49,966 bases of DNA, from positions 260,385 to 310,350 of the forward strand of contig NZ_LIGI01000001.1 in NCBI RefSeq assembly GCF_001273955.1, in the 5' to 3' direction. Of the stretch, positions 7,543 through 15,931 are shown piece by piece. The position numbers and the translations under genes are program-made. The notes below the pieces were generated by a model. The model made no database searches. It was not told the DNA's origin and saw only the letters and a program-made list of their open reading frames with translations. Each line of letters opens with the position of its first letter. Within the stretch, counting starts at the first letter, position 1. The stretch is from Bacillus sp. FJAT-27245 (GTDB lineage Bacteria; Bacillota; Bacilli; Bacillales; Cytobacillaceae).

Positions 7543-10338
7543 ATGAGTAATCAGAATCCAGAACAGATAGCTAGGGATAAAATTGATTTAATGTTAGCTG
7601 AGGCAGGTTGGATAGTACAATCGAAGAACAAAGTGAACTTGTCTGCCGGAAAAGGCATTGCAGTTAGGGAGTACCAAACAGACATAGGTCCCGCTGATTA
7701 TGTTTTATTTGTAGACAGAAAACCTGTGGGTGTAATAGAAGCAAAAAAAGAAGAAGAAGGCTTAAGAATCACCGTTGTGGAAGATCAATCCTCTGGGTAC
7801 GCAAATGCAACATTAAAATATAATCTAAATAAAGAACCCCTTCCTTTCGTATATGAGAGTACTGGAGTTTTGACTCGTTTTACTGATTATCGTGATCCCA
7901 AACCTCGTTCAAGGTCTGTTTTTCACTTTCATCAACCTTCTACACTCTTGGAATGGTTTGGCCAAAAGAAATCCCTTCGTAAACGTTTGGTGGATATTCC
8001 TGAATTAGATAAAGAGGGGCTTCGACCGGCGCAGATCAACGCGATAGAAAACCTTGAGAAATCATTTAAAAATAATCGGCCTAAAGCGCTTATTCAGATG
8101 GCAACTGGTGCTGGTAAAACATTTACAGCATGTACTTTTGTGTATCGCTTGTTAAAATATGCTCATGCCAAGCGTATTCTGTTTTTGGTAGATACGAAAA
8201 ACTTGGGAGAACAGGCAGAACAAGAATTTTTAAAGTATCAGCCAAATGATGATAATAGAAAATTTACCGAACTATATAATGTCCAGCGATTAAATTCTAG
8301 TTATATTGCTTCTGATAGTCAGGTTTGCATATCAACGATTCAAAGGCTCTATTTTATTTTAAAGGGCGAAGAATTTAATGAATCGATTGAGGAGGAAAAT
8401 CCCAACGAAAAAAGCTGGTCATGGCAAAAAAAAGAACCCCTTCCGGTAGAGTATTCAGCTAATAATCCTATTGAGCAATTTGATTTTATAATAATTGACG
8501 AATGTCACCGATCTATATATAACTTATGGAAACAAGTTCTTGATTATTATGATGCTTTTTTAATTGGATTAACCGCCACACCGGATAAGAGAACATTTGG
8601 TTTTTTTAATGAAAATGTTGTAAGTGAGTATACCTATGAGGAATCGATTGCTGATGGTGTAAACGTTCCTTATGATGTGTTTACTATAGAAACAGAAATT
8701 ACAAGAGCCGGGGCAAAGATTAAGGCAATGGAATATGTGGATAAAAGAGAAAAACTGACGCGCAGAAAAAAGTGGGAACAGTTGGATGAAGATTACGCTT
8801 ATACCTCTAATAAGCTTGATAAGGACGTTGTAAATCCTAGTCAAATTAGACAAATCGTAAGAGCGTTCAAAGAGGCGCTTCCAACTATTTTTACCGACCG
8901 TTTTGATGAAAATGGTGAGTTTGAGGTGCCTAAAACATTGGTTTTTGCTAAAAATGATAGTCATGCTGATGATATTATCCAGATTATTAGAGAAGAATTT
9001 AATGAAAGTAATGATTTTTGTAAAAAAGTAACTTATAAAGCTGAGGAGGATCCTAAATCGGTATTAAATCGATTTAGGAACTCTTGGAATCCAAGAATCG
9101 CTGTTACGGTTGACATGATTGCTACAGGCACTGATGTAAAGCCATTGGAAGTTCTACTCTTCATGAGGGATGTTAAAAGTGTTAATTACTTTGAACAAAT
9201 GAAAGGCCGTGGCACCAGAACAATTGGATTTGATGATTTAAAACGTGTAACCCGTACAGCAAAGCACACTAAAACTCATTTCATCATCGTAGATGCTATT
9301 GGGGCTACTAAATCGAAAAAAACAGACAGTCGGCCGTTAGAACGAAAACCAGGCACTCCACTAAAAGATATCTTAGGAGCAGTAGCGATGGGTGTGCAAG
9401 ATGAAGATTTATTTACATCTTTAGCAAACCGATTGATTAGGCTAGAAAAGCTGCTTACAGATGATGAAAAAAATAAGTTCCAAGAACTTAGCGGCGGCAA
9501 GAAATTAAATGCAGTTGTAAAAGAACTTCTCAATGCCTATGACCCGGATATAATTGAACAAAGAACACAAATAATCATTAATAAAGTTCCTGAAAATGAC
9601 CGTAGCCCCGCTTTGGAGAGTGAATGCCGAAAAAAGGTGCAGTCTGATTTGGCAACGAATGCAGCCAAAAATTTTACAGGGGAGATAAATGAGTATATAG
9701 AGAATGTTCGAAAAGTCCATGAGCAAATAATTGATGTGGTTAATCAAGATAAGGTTATACGGGCTGAATGGGACAACTTCACAAAAGAAAAAGCCGAGGA
9801 ATTAGTAAAAAATTTCGAGGAATATATAGTGAATAATAAAGATGAAATTGTCGCACTGAGTATCTTTTACAATCAGCCATATCGGAGAAGACACCTAACT
9901 TTTAAAATGATAAAGGAGCTTTTTGACAAATTAATATTGGAAAAACCATTACTGGCTCCACACTATGTATGGGATGCCTATGCCCAACTGGAAACGGTAA
10001 AAGGAAATAAGCCCAAAAATGAATTGGTTGCGTTAGTATCATTAATTCGGAGGGTTACTGGTATTGACCAACAACTTACTCCATATAACAAAGTGGTTGA
10101 TAAGAACTTTCAGAAATGGGTGTTTGGCAAACAAGCCGGCCCGCTAAAGTTTAATGAAGGGCAGATGAATTGGCTAAGGATGCTTAAAGATCATATAGCA
10201 ACAAGCTTCCACCTTCAAATGGATGACTTAGACTATACACCTTTTGATGCCCAAGGCGGCAGAGGTAAAATGTATCAATTATTTGGTGATCAGATGATTG
10301 AAATTATAAATGAACTAAATGAGGTATTGGCAGCATGA
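7543..10338 (+). CDS. hsdR: Type I restriction enzyme, R (endonuclease/translocase) subunit
   Basis: It cuts unmodified DNA after ATP-driven translocation, in complex with HsdM and HsdS. The 931 residues contain an N-terminal PD-(D/E)xK nuclease domain (Asp52, then Glu66-Ala-Lys68), and a superfamily 2 helicase core with Walker A ATGAGKT (187-193), DECH (319-322), LTATPDKRTFG and the arginine-finger motif GRGTRT. A C-terminal EcoEI_R_C-like helical domain meets the methylase. The ATG at 7543 is used because GGGGTG precedes it by seven bases; an upstream GTG at 7525 has no SD. All nuclease and ATPase residues are present, so it should be active. It opens an A+T-rich operon that directly follows rlmCD. 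The stop overlaps hsdS by ATGA. The order R-S-M is uncommon. Confidence 0.95.
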   Translation: MSNQNPEQIARDKIDLMLAEAGWIVQSKNKVNLSAGKGIAVREYQTDIGPADYVLFVDRKPVGVIEAKKEEEGLRITVVEDQSSGYANATLKYNLNKEPLPFVYESTGVLTRFTDYRDPKPRSRSVFHFHQPSTLLEWFGQKKSLRKRLVDIPELDKEGLRPAQINAIENLEKSFKNNRPKALIQMATGAGKTFTACTFVYRLLKYAHAKRILFLVDTKNLGEQAEQEFLKYQPNDDNRKFTELYNVQRLNSSYIASDSQVCISTIQRLYFILKGEEFNESIEEENPNEKSWSWQKKEPLPVEYSANNPIEQFDFIIIDECHRSIYNLWKQVLDYYDAFLIGLTATPDKRTFGFFNENVVSEYTYEESIADGVNVPYDVFTIETEITRAGAKIKAMEYVDKREKLTRRKKWEQLDEDYAYTSNKLDKDVVNPSQIRQIVRAFKEALPTIFTDRFDENGEFEVPKTLVFAKNDSHADDIIQIIREEFNESNDFCKKVTYKAEEDPKSVLNRFRNSWNPRIAVTVDMIATGTDVKPLEVLLFMRDVKSVNYFEQMKGRGTRTIGFDDLKRVTRTAKHTKTHFIIVDAIGATKSKKTDSRPLERKPGTPLKDILGAVAMGVQDEDLFTSLANRLIRLEKLLTDDEKNKFQELSGGKKLNAVVKELLNAYDPDIIEQRTQIIINKVPENDRSPALESECRKKVQSDLATNAAKNFTGEINEYIENVRKVHEQIIDVVNQDKVIRAEWDNFTKEKAEELVKNFEEYIVNNKDEIVALSIFYNQPYRRRHLTFKMIKELFDKLILEKPLLAPHYVWDAYAQLETVKGNKPKNELVALVSLIRRVTGIDQQLTPYNKVVDKNFQKWVFGKQAGPLKFNEGQMNWLRMLKDHIATSFHLQMDDLDYTPFDAQGGRGKMYQLFGDQMIEIINELNEVLAA

Positions 10339-11582
10339 TTAGAGAAAACTGGATTGAAATAGAATATAAAAAGGTGGTTAACAAAGTATCTACATCAAAA
10401 CATAAAATTAAGCAAAAAGATTATCTAACAAAAGGTCTTTATCCTGTTATAGACCAAGGCCAAGAAATAGTGGGTGGGTATACCGATGATAAATCAAAAC
10501 TTCTGGAATGCGACCTACCTGTATTGGTATTTGGAGACCATACAAAAATAGTTAAACTAATAAATTTTAACTTCGCACCTGGAGCAGATGGGACGAAAGT
10601 GCTAGAGCCAAAAAGTATAGTTATACCTAAATTTCTATTCTATGTTACTCAAACTCTTGTAATGAAAATAAAAGATAAAGGATATGCTCGACATTATCAG
10701 CATATTGAAAAACATAAGTTTTTTCTGTTCCCTTTGCCCGAACAGCGAGCCATTGTAGACAAAATTGACCAACTTTTTAGTAAGTTAGATAATAGTATTT
10801 CTAACCTCAAAAATGCCAAAGAAAAATTAGAAATTTACCGTCAAGCCGTGTTAAAAAAAGCGTTTGAGGGTGAATTGACAAATACAAATAATATCAAGTG
10901 GATAACACTTGGTGAGGTTTGTTCTGATGTTGAATATGGAACATCAAGTAAGTCTGATAACGAAGGTTTGATACCTGTATTACGAATGGGAAATATCCAA
11001 AACGGAAAAATCGATTGGGAAGATTTAAAATACACCTCTAATAAAGAAGAAATCGAAAAATATCGATTATATAAAGAGGATGTATTGTTTAACCGTACGA
11101 ACAGTCCTGAGCATGTAGGAAAAACAGCTATTTTTAAAGGTGAAAGAGAGGCAATTTTTGCGGGATATTTGATTCGAATTAACTACGATAAAGACGTTGT
11201 AAATGGTGACTATTTAAATTATTTTCTAAATTGCCATATTGCCAAGATATATGGGAATAAGGTGAAAAGTTTTGGTGTTAATCAATCAAACATAAATGGA
11301 ACAAAGTTAAAAGGTTATCCATTTCCGAAAACAACATTAGACGAACAAACTAAAATTGTTTATGAAATAGAAACCCGACTATCCGTGTGTGATAAAATTA
11401 TAGCAAACATAGAACAGGACCTTGAAAGAGCAGAAGCATTACGTCAAAGCATTCTTAACAAAGCCTTTGAGGGTAAACTTCTAAGCGAGGAAGAAATAGA
11501 AGATTGCCGTAGGGAGCCGGATTGGGAACCCGCTGATAAGCTTTTAGAAAGAATTAAAAGGAATGAGGAAGTTAAAGTATGA
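10335..11582 (+). CDS. hsdS: Type I restriction-modification, S (specificity) subunit
   Basis: This DNA-recognition subunit of the HsdMS methylase and HsdRMS nuclease is 415 residues long, with the typical two-fold architecture: target recognition domain 1 (about 5-135), a conserved helical spacer (PLPEQRAIVDKIDQLFSKLD to KKAFEGEL), target recognition domain 2 (about 185-335), and a second helical repeat (LDEQTKIVYEIETRL to NKAFEGKLL). Both halves are complete, so a bipartite recognition sequence is expected; its bases cannot be read from the protein. It overlaps hsdR and hsdM by ATGA at both ends, so the three genes are translationally coupled. No recombinase or second S gene that would suggest phase variation is visible. 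Confidence 0.93.
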   Translation: MIRENWIEIEYKKVVNKVSTSKHKIKQKDYLTKGLYPVIDQGQEIVGGYTDDKSKLLECDLPVLVFGDHTKIVKLINFNFAPGADGTKVLEPKSIVIPKFLFYVTQTLVMKIKDKGYARHYQHIEKHKFFLFPLPEQRAIVDKIDQLFSKLDNSISNLKNAKEKLEIYRQAVLKKAFEGELTNTNNIKWITLGEVCSDVEYGTSSKSDNEGLIPVLRMGNIQNGKIDWEDLKYTSNKEEIEKYRLYKEDVLFNRTNSPEHVGKTAIFKGEREAIFAGYLIRINYDKDVVNGDYLNYFLNCHIAKIYGNKVKSFGVNQSNINGTKLKGYPFPKTTLDEQTKIVYEIETRLSVCDKIIANIEQDLERAEALRQSILNKAFEGKLLSEEEIEDCRREPDWEPADKLLERIKRNEEVKV

Positions 11583-13066
11583 GCAATGAAGTAAACATAA
11601 TATCAAGAGTATGGAGTTTTGCCAATGTACTTCGTGATGACGGTGTAAGTTATGGTGACTATTTAGAACAGCTTACCTATTTGCTATTCCTTAAAATGGT
11701 TGATGAATTTACCAAACCGCCATATTTCCGTAATATCAGTGTCCCAGAGGGTTGTGATTGGGAAACTTTAAAAAATATAAGAGGTGCGGAATTAGAAACA
11801 CATTATAATAAAGTCTTGAAAGAACTTTCTAACACTAAAGGGACATTAGGTCAGATTTTTACAAAATCACAAAACAAGATTCAAGACCCAGCTAAGCTCC
11901 ATAAAATTATCGATATGGTAGATAAAGAAAAATGGAGTATGATGGGAGCTGACCTTAAAGGAAAGATATATGAAGGATTGTTGGAAAAAAACGCAGAGGA
12001 TACAAAAAGTGGTGCTGGACAATACTTTACCCCTAGAGCTCTTATCAAGGCTATGGTAGCCTGTGTTCGACCAGAACCAATGAAAACCATTATAGACCCC
12101 GCATGTGGCACAGGTGGGTTCTTTTTGGCAGCCTATGATTACATTACAGACAATCATGAATTAAATCGAGAACAAAAAGAGTTTTTAAAGAATAAAACGT
12201 TTTACGGTAACGAGATAGTTGCTAATACAAGAAGATTGTGTTTAATGAATATGTTCCTTCATAACATTGGGGAAATTGACGGTGAGACGTTTATTTCTTC
12301 TGCCGATGCTTTAGTAGCAGATGAAGGCAAAAGATATGACTATGTATTGGCCAATCCTCCTTTTGGTAAAAAATCCAGTATGACCATTACTAATGAGGAG
12401 GGAGAACAAGAAAAAGAAGATTTGGTTTATAACCGACAAGACTTTTGGGTTACAACTTCAAACAAACAGCTAAACTTTTTGCAACATATAAGAACCCTTT
12501 TAAAAGAAACTGGACAGGCAGCTGTTGTCTTACCTGATAATGTTCTTTTTGAAGGCGGAGCAGGGGAAACTGTTAGAAAGCAAATCCTACAAACTACGGA
12601 GCTCCATACAATTTTGCGTTTACCTACTGGAATATTCTATAGACCTGGAGTAAAAGCCAATGTTCTTTTCTTTGATAACAAGCCTGGCGCAAAAGACCCA
12701 TGGACCAATGAAGTTTGGATATATGATTATAGAACTAATGTTCACCATACATTGAAGAAGAAACCAATGACATTCAATGATTTAGAGGAATTCATTAGGT
12801 GTTATAACCCATCTAATCGACAAGATCGTACAGAGACCTGGTCAGAAAGTAATCCAGATGGTAGATGGCGTAGGTTCACTTACGAAGAAATTTTAGCAAG
12901 AGATAAAACAAACCTTGATATCTTTTGGATTAAAGATAAAAGCTTAGCAGACTTAGATAATCTCCCGGATCCAGATTTACTAGCAAACGAAATTATTGAA
13001 AACATTGAAGCTGGATTAGAAAGCTTTAAAGAAATAATGCTTACGTTAAATGGCGGTTCCAATTAG
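11579..13066 (+). CDS. hsdM: Type I restriction-modification, M (adenine methyltransferase) subunit
   Basis: An N6-adenine DNA methyltransferase that protects host DNA and is the core of the type I complex. Of 495 residues, 1-160 are the N-terminal helical HsdM_N domain (SYGDYLEQLTYLLFLKMVDEF). The SAM-binding motif I DPACGTGGFF starts at Asp173, and the catalytic NPPFG is at Asn259. The C-terminal region meets HsdS. Everything needed for activity is present. It is last in the hsdR-hsdS-hsdM operon and is followed by a terminator. Its A+T-rich codon use matches hsdR and hsdS and differs from the flanking core genes, in line with arrival as one unit. Confidence 0.95.
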   Translation: MSNEVNIISRVWSFANVLRDDGVSYGDYLEQLTYLLFLKMVDEFTKPPYFRNISVPEGCDWETLKNIRGAELETHYNKVLKELSNTKGTLGQIFTKSQNKIQDPAKLHKIIDMVDKEKWSMMGADLKGKIYEGLLEKNAEDTKSGAGQYFTPRALIKAMVACVRPEPMKTIIDPACGTGGFFLAAYDYITDNHELNREQKEFLKNKTFYGNEIVANTRRLCLMNMFLHNIGEIDGETFISSADALVADEGKRYDYVLANPPFGKKSSMTITNEEGEQEKEDLVYNRQDFWVTTSNKQLNFLQHIRTLLKETGQAAVVLPDNVLFEGGAGETVRKQILQTTELHTILRLPTGIFYRPGVKANVLFFDNKPGAKDPWTNEVWIYDYRTNVHHTLKKKPMTFNDLEEFIRCYNPSNRQDRTETWSESNPDGRWRRFTYEEILARDKTNLDIFWIKDKSLADLDNLPDPDLLANEIIENIEAGLESFKEIMLTLNGGSN

Positions 13067-13135
13067 TTCCAAAGTAAAGAATATAACCAATTTTAAGTGC
13101 AAAACCGAGACTCATATATGAGGATGATTTACTTT

Positions 13136-13168
13136 AGGCGCTCTTAATTAGTGGAGCGCCTAATTTGT
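13136..13168 (+). terminator. Terminator of the hsd operon
   Basis: AGGCGCTC (13136-13143) and GAGCGCCT (13154-13161) form a perfect 8-bp stem with a ten-base A+T loop, then AATTTGTT. Confidence 0.75.
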
Positions 13169-13227
13169 TGACCACAATTAACCCAGGCGACTGTGCAGAG
13201 GATATGCACTTTTCCCAGCTTCTTCAG

Positions 13228-13431
13228 TTAAAAAAGTAAAAACTCCTTCGCGCATTTCGTGAAAAGCACACTTGGCCGTAACTGTAACCAGTCGAAACTC
13301 CACCGAACCGTTACTGCTAGAAGCCGTTCCTGCTCCTCGAGTCTCACAATCCGGCCGTAAACAGAAGAACGACTTTGCCTAATAATTGCTACGCTAATTT
13401 TCTGCATCAGCTCATCACTCAAATAAGTCAT
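13228..13431 (-). CDS. Small hypothetical frame, doubtful
   Basis: A 67-codon frame (MTYLSDELMQKISVAIIRQ...) on the minus strand with a mixed basic/hydrophobic composition. It has no recognisable SD, and its ATG lies in the upstream region of the 13459 gene. Base composition is less A+T-rich than the genes around it, so it may be a fragment of an older gene. I recognise no family. Confidence 0.25.
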   Translation of the reverse strand: MTYLSDELMQKISVAIIRQSRSSVYGRIVRLEEQERLLAVTVRWSFDWLQLRPSVLFTKCAKEFLLF

Positions 13432-13458
13432 CTTAAATTATAAAGGAGGGCTCTGAAT

Positions 13459-13830
13459 ATGCATTTTCCGCAAATAGCAGCTTTCACTCCCACTTCTTTG
13501 GTTCTCGCTTCGGATTCTTGTTTAATAAATAATTACAGGGCTGTATCAAAGTTAATCGGTGGTAGGGTTCATAAGCAATTTAATTTAGCCATTGCTGACT
13601 TTGACTTTCTAAAAATCACTGTTTTTAATAATAATTATTTGAAGATACCGCCAGTTGAAACTTTTTTGGTTTATTATGGTGCCGGCTTACCTTCATTATC
13701 TGATGAAGAAAAACGTGGTATTGGAGCAATGTTTGGAAACCTGTTTAAATTTGTTCTTGGTTATGCAAATCAAGAAAGAAAACAATATAGAAATTTTATT
13801 GTTGGTAGTGCGCAGTACTTCTATAAGTAA
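13459..13830 (+). CDS. Small protein of unknown function
   Basis: A 123-residue product with a strong SD (AAAGGAGGG) nine bases before ATG, so it is probably expressed. I recognise no domain. The sequence is globular, rich in Phe, Tyr and Asn, and has no signal peptide or transmembrane segment. It ends in front of one of the strongest terminators of the window. It sits alone between the hsd operon and the NYN-nuclease gene inside island 1, so an accessory or defence-related role is possible, but that is only an inference from position. Confidence 0.6.
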   Translation: MHFPQIAAFTPTSLVLASDSCLINNYRAVSKLIGGRVHKQFNLAIADFDFLKITVFNNNYLKIPPVETFLVYYGAGLPSLSDEEKRGIGAMFGNLFKFVLGYANQERKQYRNFIVGSAQYFYK

Positions 13831-13898
13831 ATAATTCACTGTTAAGTGTTGTATATTTTTGATTGTTCTTTATGGTAATCACTTATAACTAAGAAGTG

Positions 13899-13949
13899 AA
13901 AAAAGCAAGCCCGCCTTTTACCAATGGTTAAAGGCGGGCTTGCTTTTTT
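13899..13949 (+). terminator. Strong bidirectional-type terminator
   Basis: AAAAAAGCAAGCCCGCCTTT and AAAGGCGGGCTTGCTTTTTT are near-perfect inverted copies around a loop of about 11 bases. An A-run on one side and a T-run on the other let it work in both directions. Confidence 0.9.
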
Positions 13950-13985
13950 ATTTTAATTTATAATAAACAATAAATAAATTAGAAA

Positions 13986-14009
13986 TGACCCAGTGAGATA
14001 ACTGGGTCA
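13986..14009 (-). terminator. Hairpin downstream of the NYN gene
   Basis: TGACCCAGT (13986-13994) and ACTGGGTCA (14001-14009) form a perfect 9-bp stem with a six-base loop. On the minus strand it is followed by an A+T-rich tail, so it could end the 14116-14883 transcript. The T-run is weak. Confidence 0.5.
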
Positions 14010-14115
14010 AAAAGATGGTGTTTCTAGATAAAAACATTGATTAAAACTGTTGATAAGAAATTTGATTAAATCTTGATATACTTATCATATTAAAAAATGA
14101 AATTAATGTCAATAA

Positions 14116-14883
14116 TTAACTGCCAACTTTTGCCTCATTTTTTATTGAGATTTTAAATTTATTTCCGCCTAGATCCTCAGATTGTAAAATGCAATTTTCC
14201 AGGCAATGTCTTAATATTGTTTCGGCTACTTCACCAGAATAACCTTTACTTATCATATCTTGCTTATAAAATGGTAATCCAAAAAACACATGAGGTTTTT
14301 CTTTATTTCTTTCATAGAAGTTGACTACTACCTCTACAGCATCTTCGGTACCTTTAGTGAATTCATCTTCTGTTAGCTTATTAGGATCTTTTTTAACTAA
14401 ATTAATTAATTCTTCTAAAGACTTTTTTTCATCGCAAAAGTCGAGAACCAATTTATCTTCTGAAATTGCAGCTTCTAAGTAAATTAGATAAACATTCTTT
14501 CCATAATATTTTAACCTATGCATTAAGGGGATCATGTCTTTATCTGCAGAAATTATTACAAAATGAGTTATGTCTATATTCTTAATGGCAATTTCTAATG
14601 CATCTAAACATAATTCAATATCACTAGCGTTCTTTCTGCTATCAGTGCCTGAATTACTGCTAAAAACATGTTTTGGTGTTACTTTTTTCTTTTGAATTTC
14701 GGATTGAACTTTTCTAATTTTTTCAAAGTCAGCATAGGCCCTAAAAATTCTTATACTATCATCTGCAAAGAGGTTATCGACTGCATCAATTAAATTGATT
14801 AAATAACCTTCTTGCGTACCAAATTGTTCTTGGATTGTTAGATGTGTATTATCTAAATCCCAAAAAATTGCAACATTATTCAT
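14116..14883 (-). CDS. NYN-domain (LabA/DUF88, PIN-like) nuclease
   Basis: The first ~155 of 255 residues match the NYN fold, a PIN-like metal-dependent RNase. The acidic residues expected at the active site are in FWDLDNTH (Asp9, Asp11), in NASDIELCLDAL, and in SADKDMIPLM, which is followed by the usual L-x-x-x-G-K motif. The C-terminal ~90 residues look like a winged-helix or OST-HTH-like module. The ATG at 14881-14883 is chosen over a preceding TTG because GGGGGC stands about seven bases upstream. NYN proteins process or degrade RNA, and several occur in defence or toxin contexts. Here it is monocistronic in an island next to a restriction system, which favours a defence role (inference). 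Confidence 0.75.
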   Translation of the reverse strand: MNNVAIFWDLDNTHLTIQEQFGTQEGYLINLIDAVDNLFADDSIRIFRAYADFEKIRKVQSEIQKKKVTPKHVFSSNSGTDSRKNASDIELCLDALEIAIKNIDITHFVIISADKDMIPLMHRLKYYGKNVYLIYLEAAISEDKLVLDFCDEKKSLEELINLVKKDPNKLTEDEFTKGTEDAVEVVVNFYERNKEKPHVFFGLPFYKQDMISKGYSGEVAETILRHCLENCILQSEDLGGNKFKISIKNEAKVGS

Positions 14884-15011
14884 CAAAATGCCCCCATTCT
14901 TCCCTACATTTTAACATATTTTTTGGTAAATAGTTGAATATAAAGGAAAAATGCAGAAGGATGGGTTTAAGAATAATTTAGATAGGCGAAGTAAATCATT
15001 TTTAAAAAGAA

Positions 15012-15061
15012 AACAAAAGTTGTCAACTATAATTGACAACTTTTGTTCTCTGCGGTAAAGT
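15012..15061 (+). promoter_or_regulatory. Perfect 15-bp inverted repeat overlapping the promoter of the XRE gene
   Basis: AACAAAAGTTGTCAA (15012-15026) and TTGACAACTTTTGTT (15033-15047) are exact inverted copies with a six-base spacer. The right arm begins with a consensus -35 TTGACA (15033-15038), and 17 bases later comes TAAAGT (15056-15061) as a -10. An operator over the -35 just before an XRE gene suggests autorepression. The arms are symmetric, so a leftward promoter could be blocked as well. A hairpin role in RNA is the alternative. Confidence 0.65.
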
Positions 15062-15091
15062 ATAAATATAAATATGTTAGGGGTTATAAAA

Positions 15092-15310
15092 GTGGCTGAT
15101 CCTAAGTTTAAAACACCATTAAGAGAAGAAAGAGAAAATAAAGGATTATCACAAGAGAAATTAGCGTCTATGGTAGGAGTTACTAAAGAAACAATTAGAA
15201 AGATTGAAAATGGCACTTCAATCCCTAATGTATTCTTAGCTTTGGCCTTGGCAAAGGTTCTAAAAGTTTCATTGGAATTATTATTCCAAAAATTGAATGA
15301 TAAAAGTTAA
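15092..15310 (+). CDS. XRE-family (HTH_3) transcriptional regulator
   Basis: A small DNA-binding protein of 72 residues if it starts at GTG 15092, which lies eight bases after AGGGG. The ATG at 15074 would add six residues but has no SD. Almost all of it is one lambda-Cro-like helix-turn-helix: LREERENKGLSQEKLASMVGVTKETIRKIENGTSIP, then the helix LALALAKVLKVSLELLF. It has no sensor domain, as in regulators of small mobile modules. It should bind the 15-bp inverted repeat in its own promoter and may control the two small genes downstream. Confidence 0.85.
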   Translation: MADPKFKTPLREERENKGLSQEKLASMVGVTKETIRKIENGTSIPNVFLALALAKVLKVSLELLFQKLNDKS

Positions 15311-15400
15311 AGGAGTTATTTCATATCATTTATTTCTTTTTCCTTTTTTCTTTATTTTAAAAATTTTGTATTTTTATTAACTTTTAAGGGTTGTGAATTA

Positions 15401-15565
15401 ATGAAAGACGAAAGGGTTGTTTCTTTAGCTGAGCTTAAGTTAAAAAGAAATGAAAAAAATGGAACTACCTTACCTTTAACTGAAACAGCTGATTTATATG
15501 CTCAGAAATTCGGTCATGAATTTAAATCAATAAAGCAAAAGGGGGAAAAGAAGAATGGGAAATAA
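15401..15565 (+). CDS. Small hypothetical protein
   Basis: A frame of 54 codons (MKDERVVSLAELKLKR...), preceded by AAGGG ten bases upstream of the ATG. It is highly charged and Lys-rich with no membrane segment. Its 3' end overlaps the start of the next gene by 11 bases in another frame, an arrangement typical of coupled genes, which supports that both are real. No family is recognised. Confidence 0.5.
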   Translation: MKDERVVSLAELKLKRNEKNGTTLPLTETADLYAQKFGHEFKSIKQKGEKKNGK

Positions 15566-15755
15566 ACAAATTAACAAATCATTAGAAGAGAATCGTGCAA
15601 AAGGGATGGAAGATGCTTTTAAGACAGTTTTCAAGGCCGGTGGAACAGAGGTAAACGAATCATACAGGGGAGCTGCAGGGAGAGCTTTAGCAAAAGGAAA
15701 CAATGAGCCTATGCGAATCTATATTGCTAACAAAAAAGCATTAGAAGATCTATAA
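15555..15755 (+). CDS. Small hypothetical protein
   Basis: A 66-residue product (MGNKQINKSLEENRAKGMEDAFKTVFK...) with a clear SD, AAAGGGGGAAAAGAAG, before ATG. It is basic and predicted helical, with a Gly/Ala-rich middle (YRGAAGRALAKG). It follows the XRE gene and the 54-codon gene, and a hairpin with a T-run closes the group. I recognise no family. A partner or target of the XRE regulator is possible. Confidence 0.55.
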   Translation: MGNKQINKSLEENRAKGMEDAFKTVFKAGGTEVNESYRGAAGRALAKGNNEPMRIYIANKKALEDL

Positions 15756-15766
15756 GTAATAATGAA

Positions 15767-15803
15767 ACCCTTCATACTTAGCTCATGGAGGGCTATTTTT
15801 TTG
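15767..15803 (+). terminator. Terminator of the small XRE group
   Basis: CCCTTCAT and ATGGAGGG pair over eight positions (one G-T) around a nine-base loop, followed by TATTTTTTT. Confidence 0.7.
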
Positions 15804-15841
15804 TAAACTCACCAAGCACCCCATGTGTTGTCACATACACT

Positions 15842-15912
15842 CAACACATGTTGAGGCAGTAGCGAAAATAATACTAAAGGAAGGCAACTAACCTTTATGA
15901 GAGTTGCCTTTG
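15842..15912 (+). repeat. Diverged copy of the rlmCD 3' end, copy B (island 1/island 2 boundary)
   Basis: In frame it reads [16 protein letters not shown] and stop, the C-terminal peptide of RlmCD, followed by the AAGGCAACT...AGTTGCCTT hairpin. Within this tail the codons differ from the intact gene almost only at synonymous positions, so it comes from a functional rlmCD of a related lineage and not from a random duplication. It is preceded by CATGTGTTG and CAACACATG arms around TCACATACACT, a loop sequence found again before copy C. Confidence 0.8.
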
Positions 15913-15931
15913 AGTTTTCTCATTGTACAAT

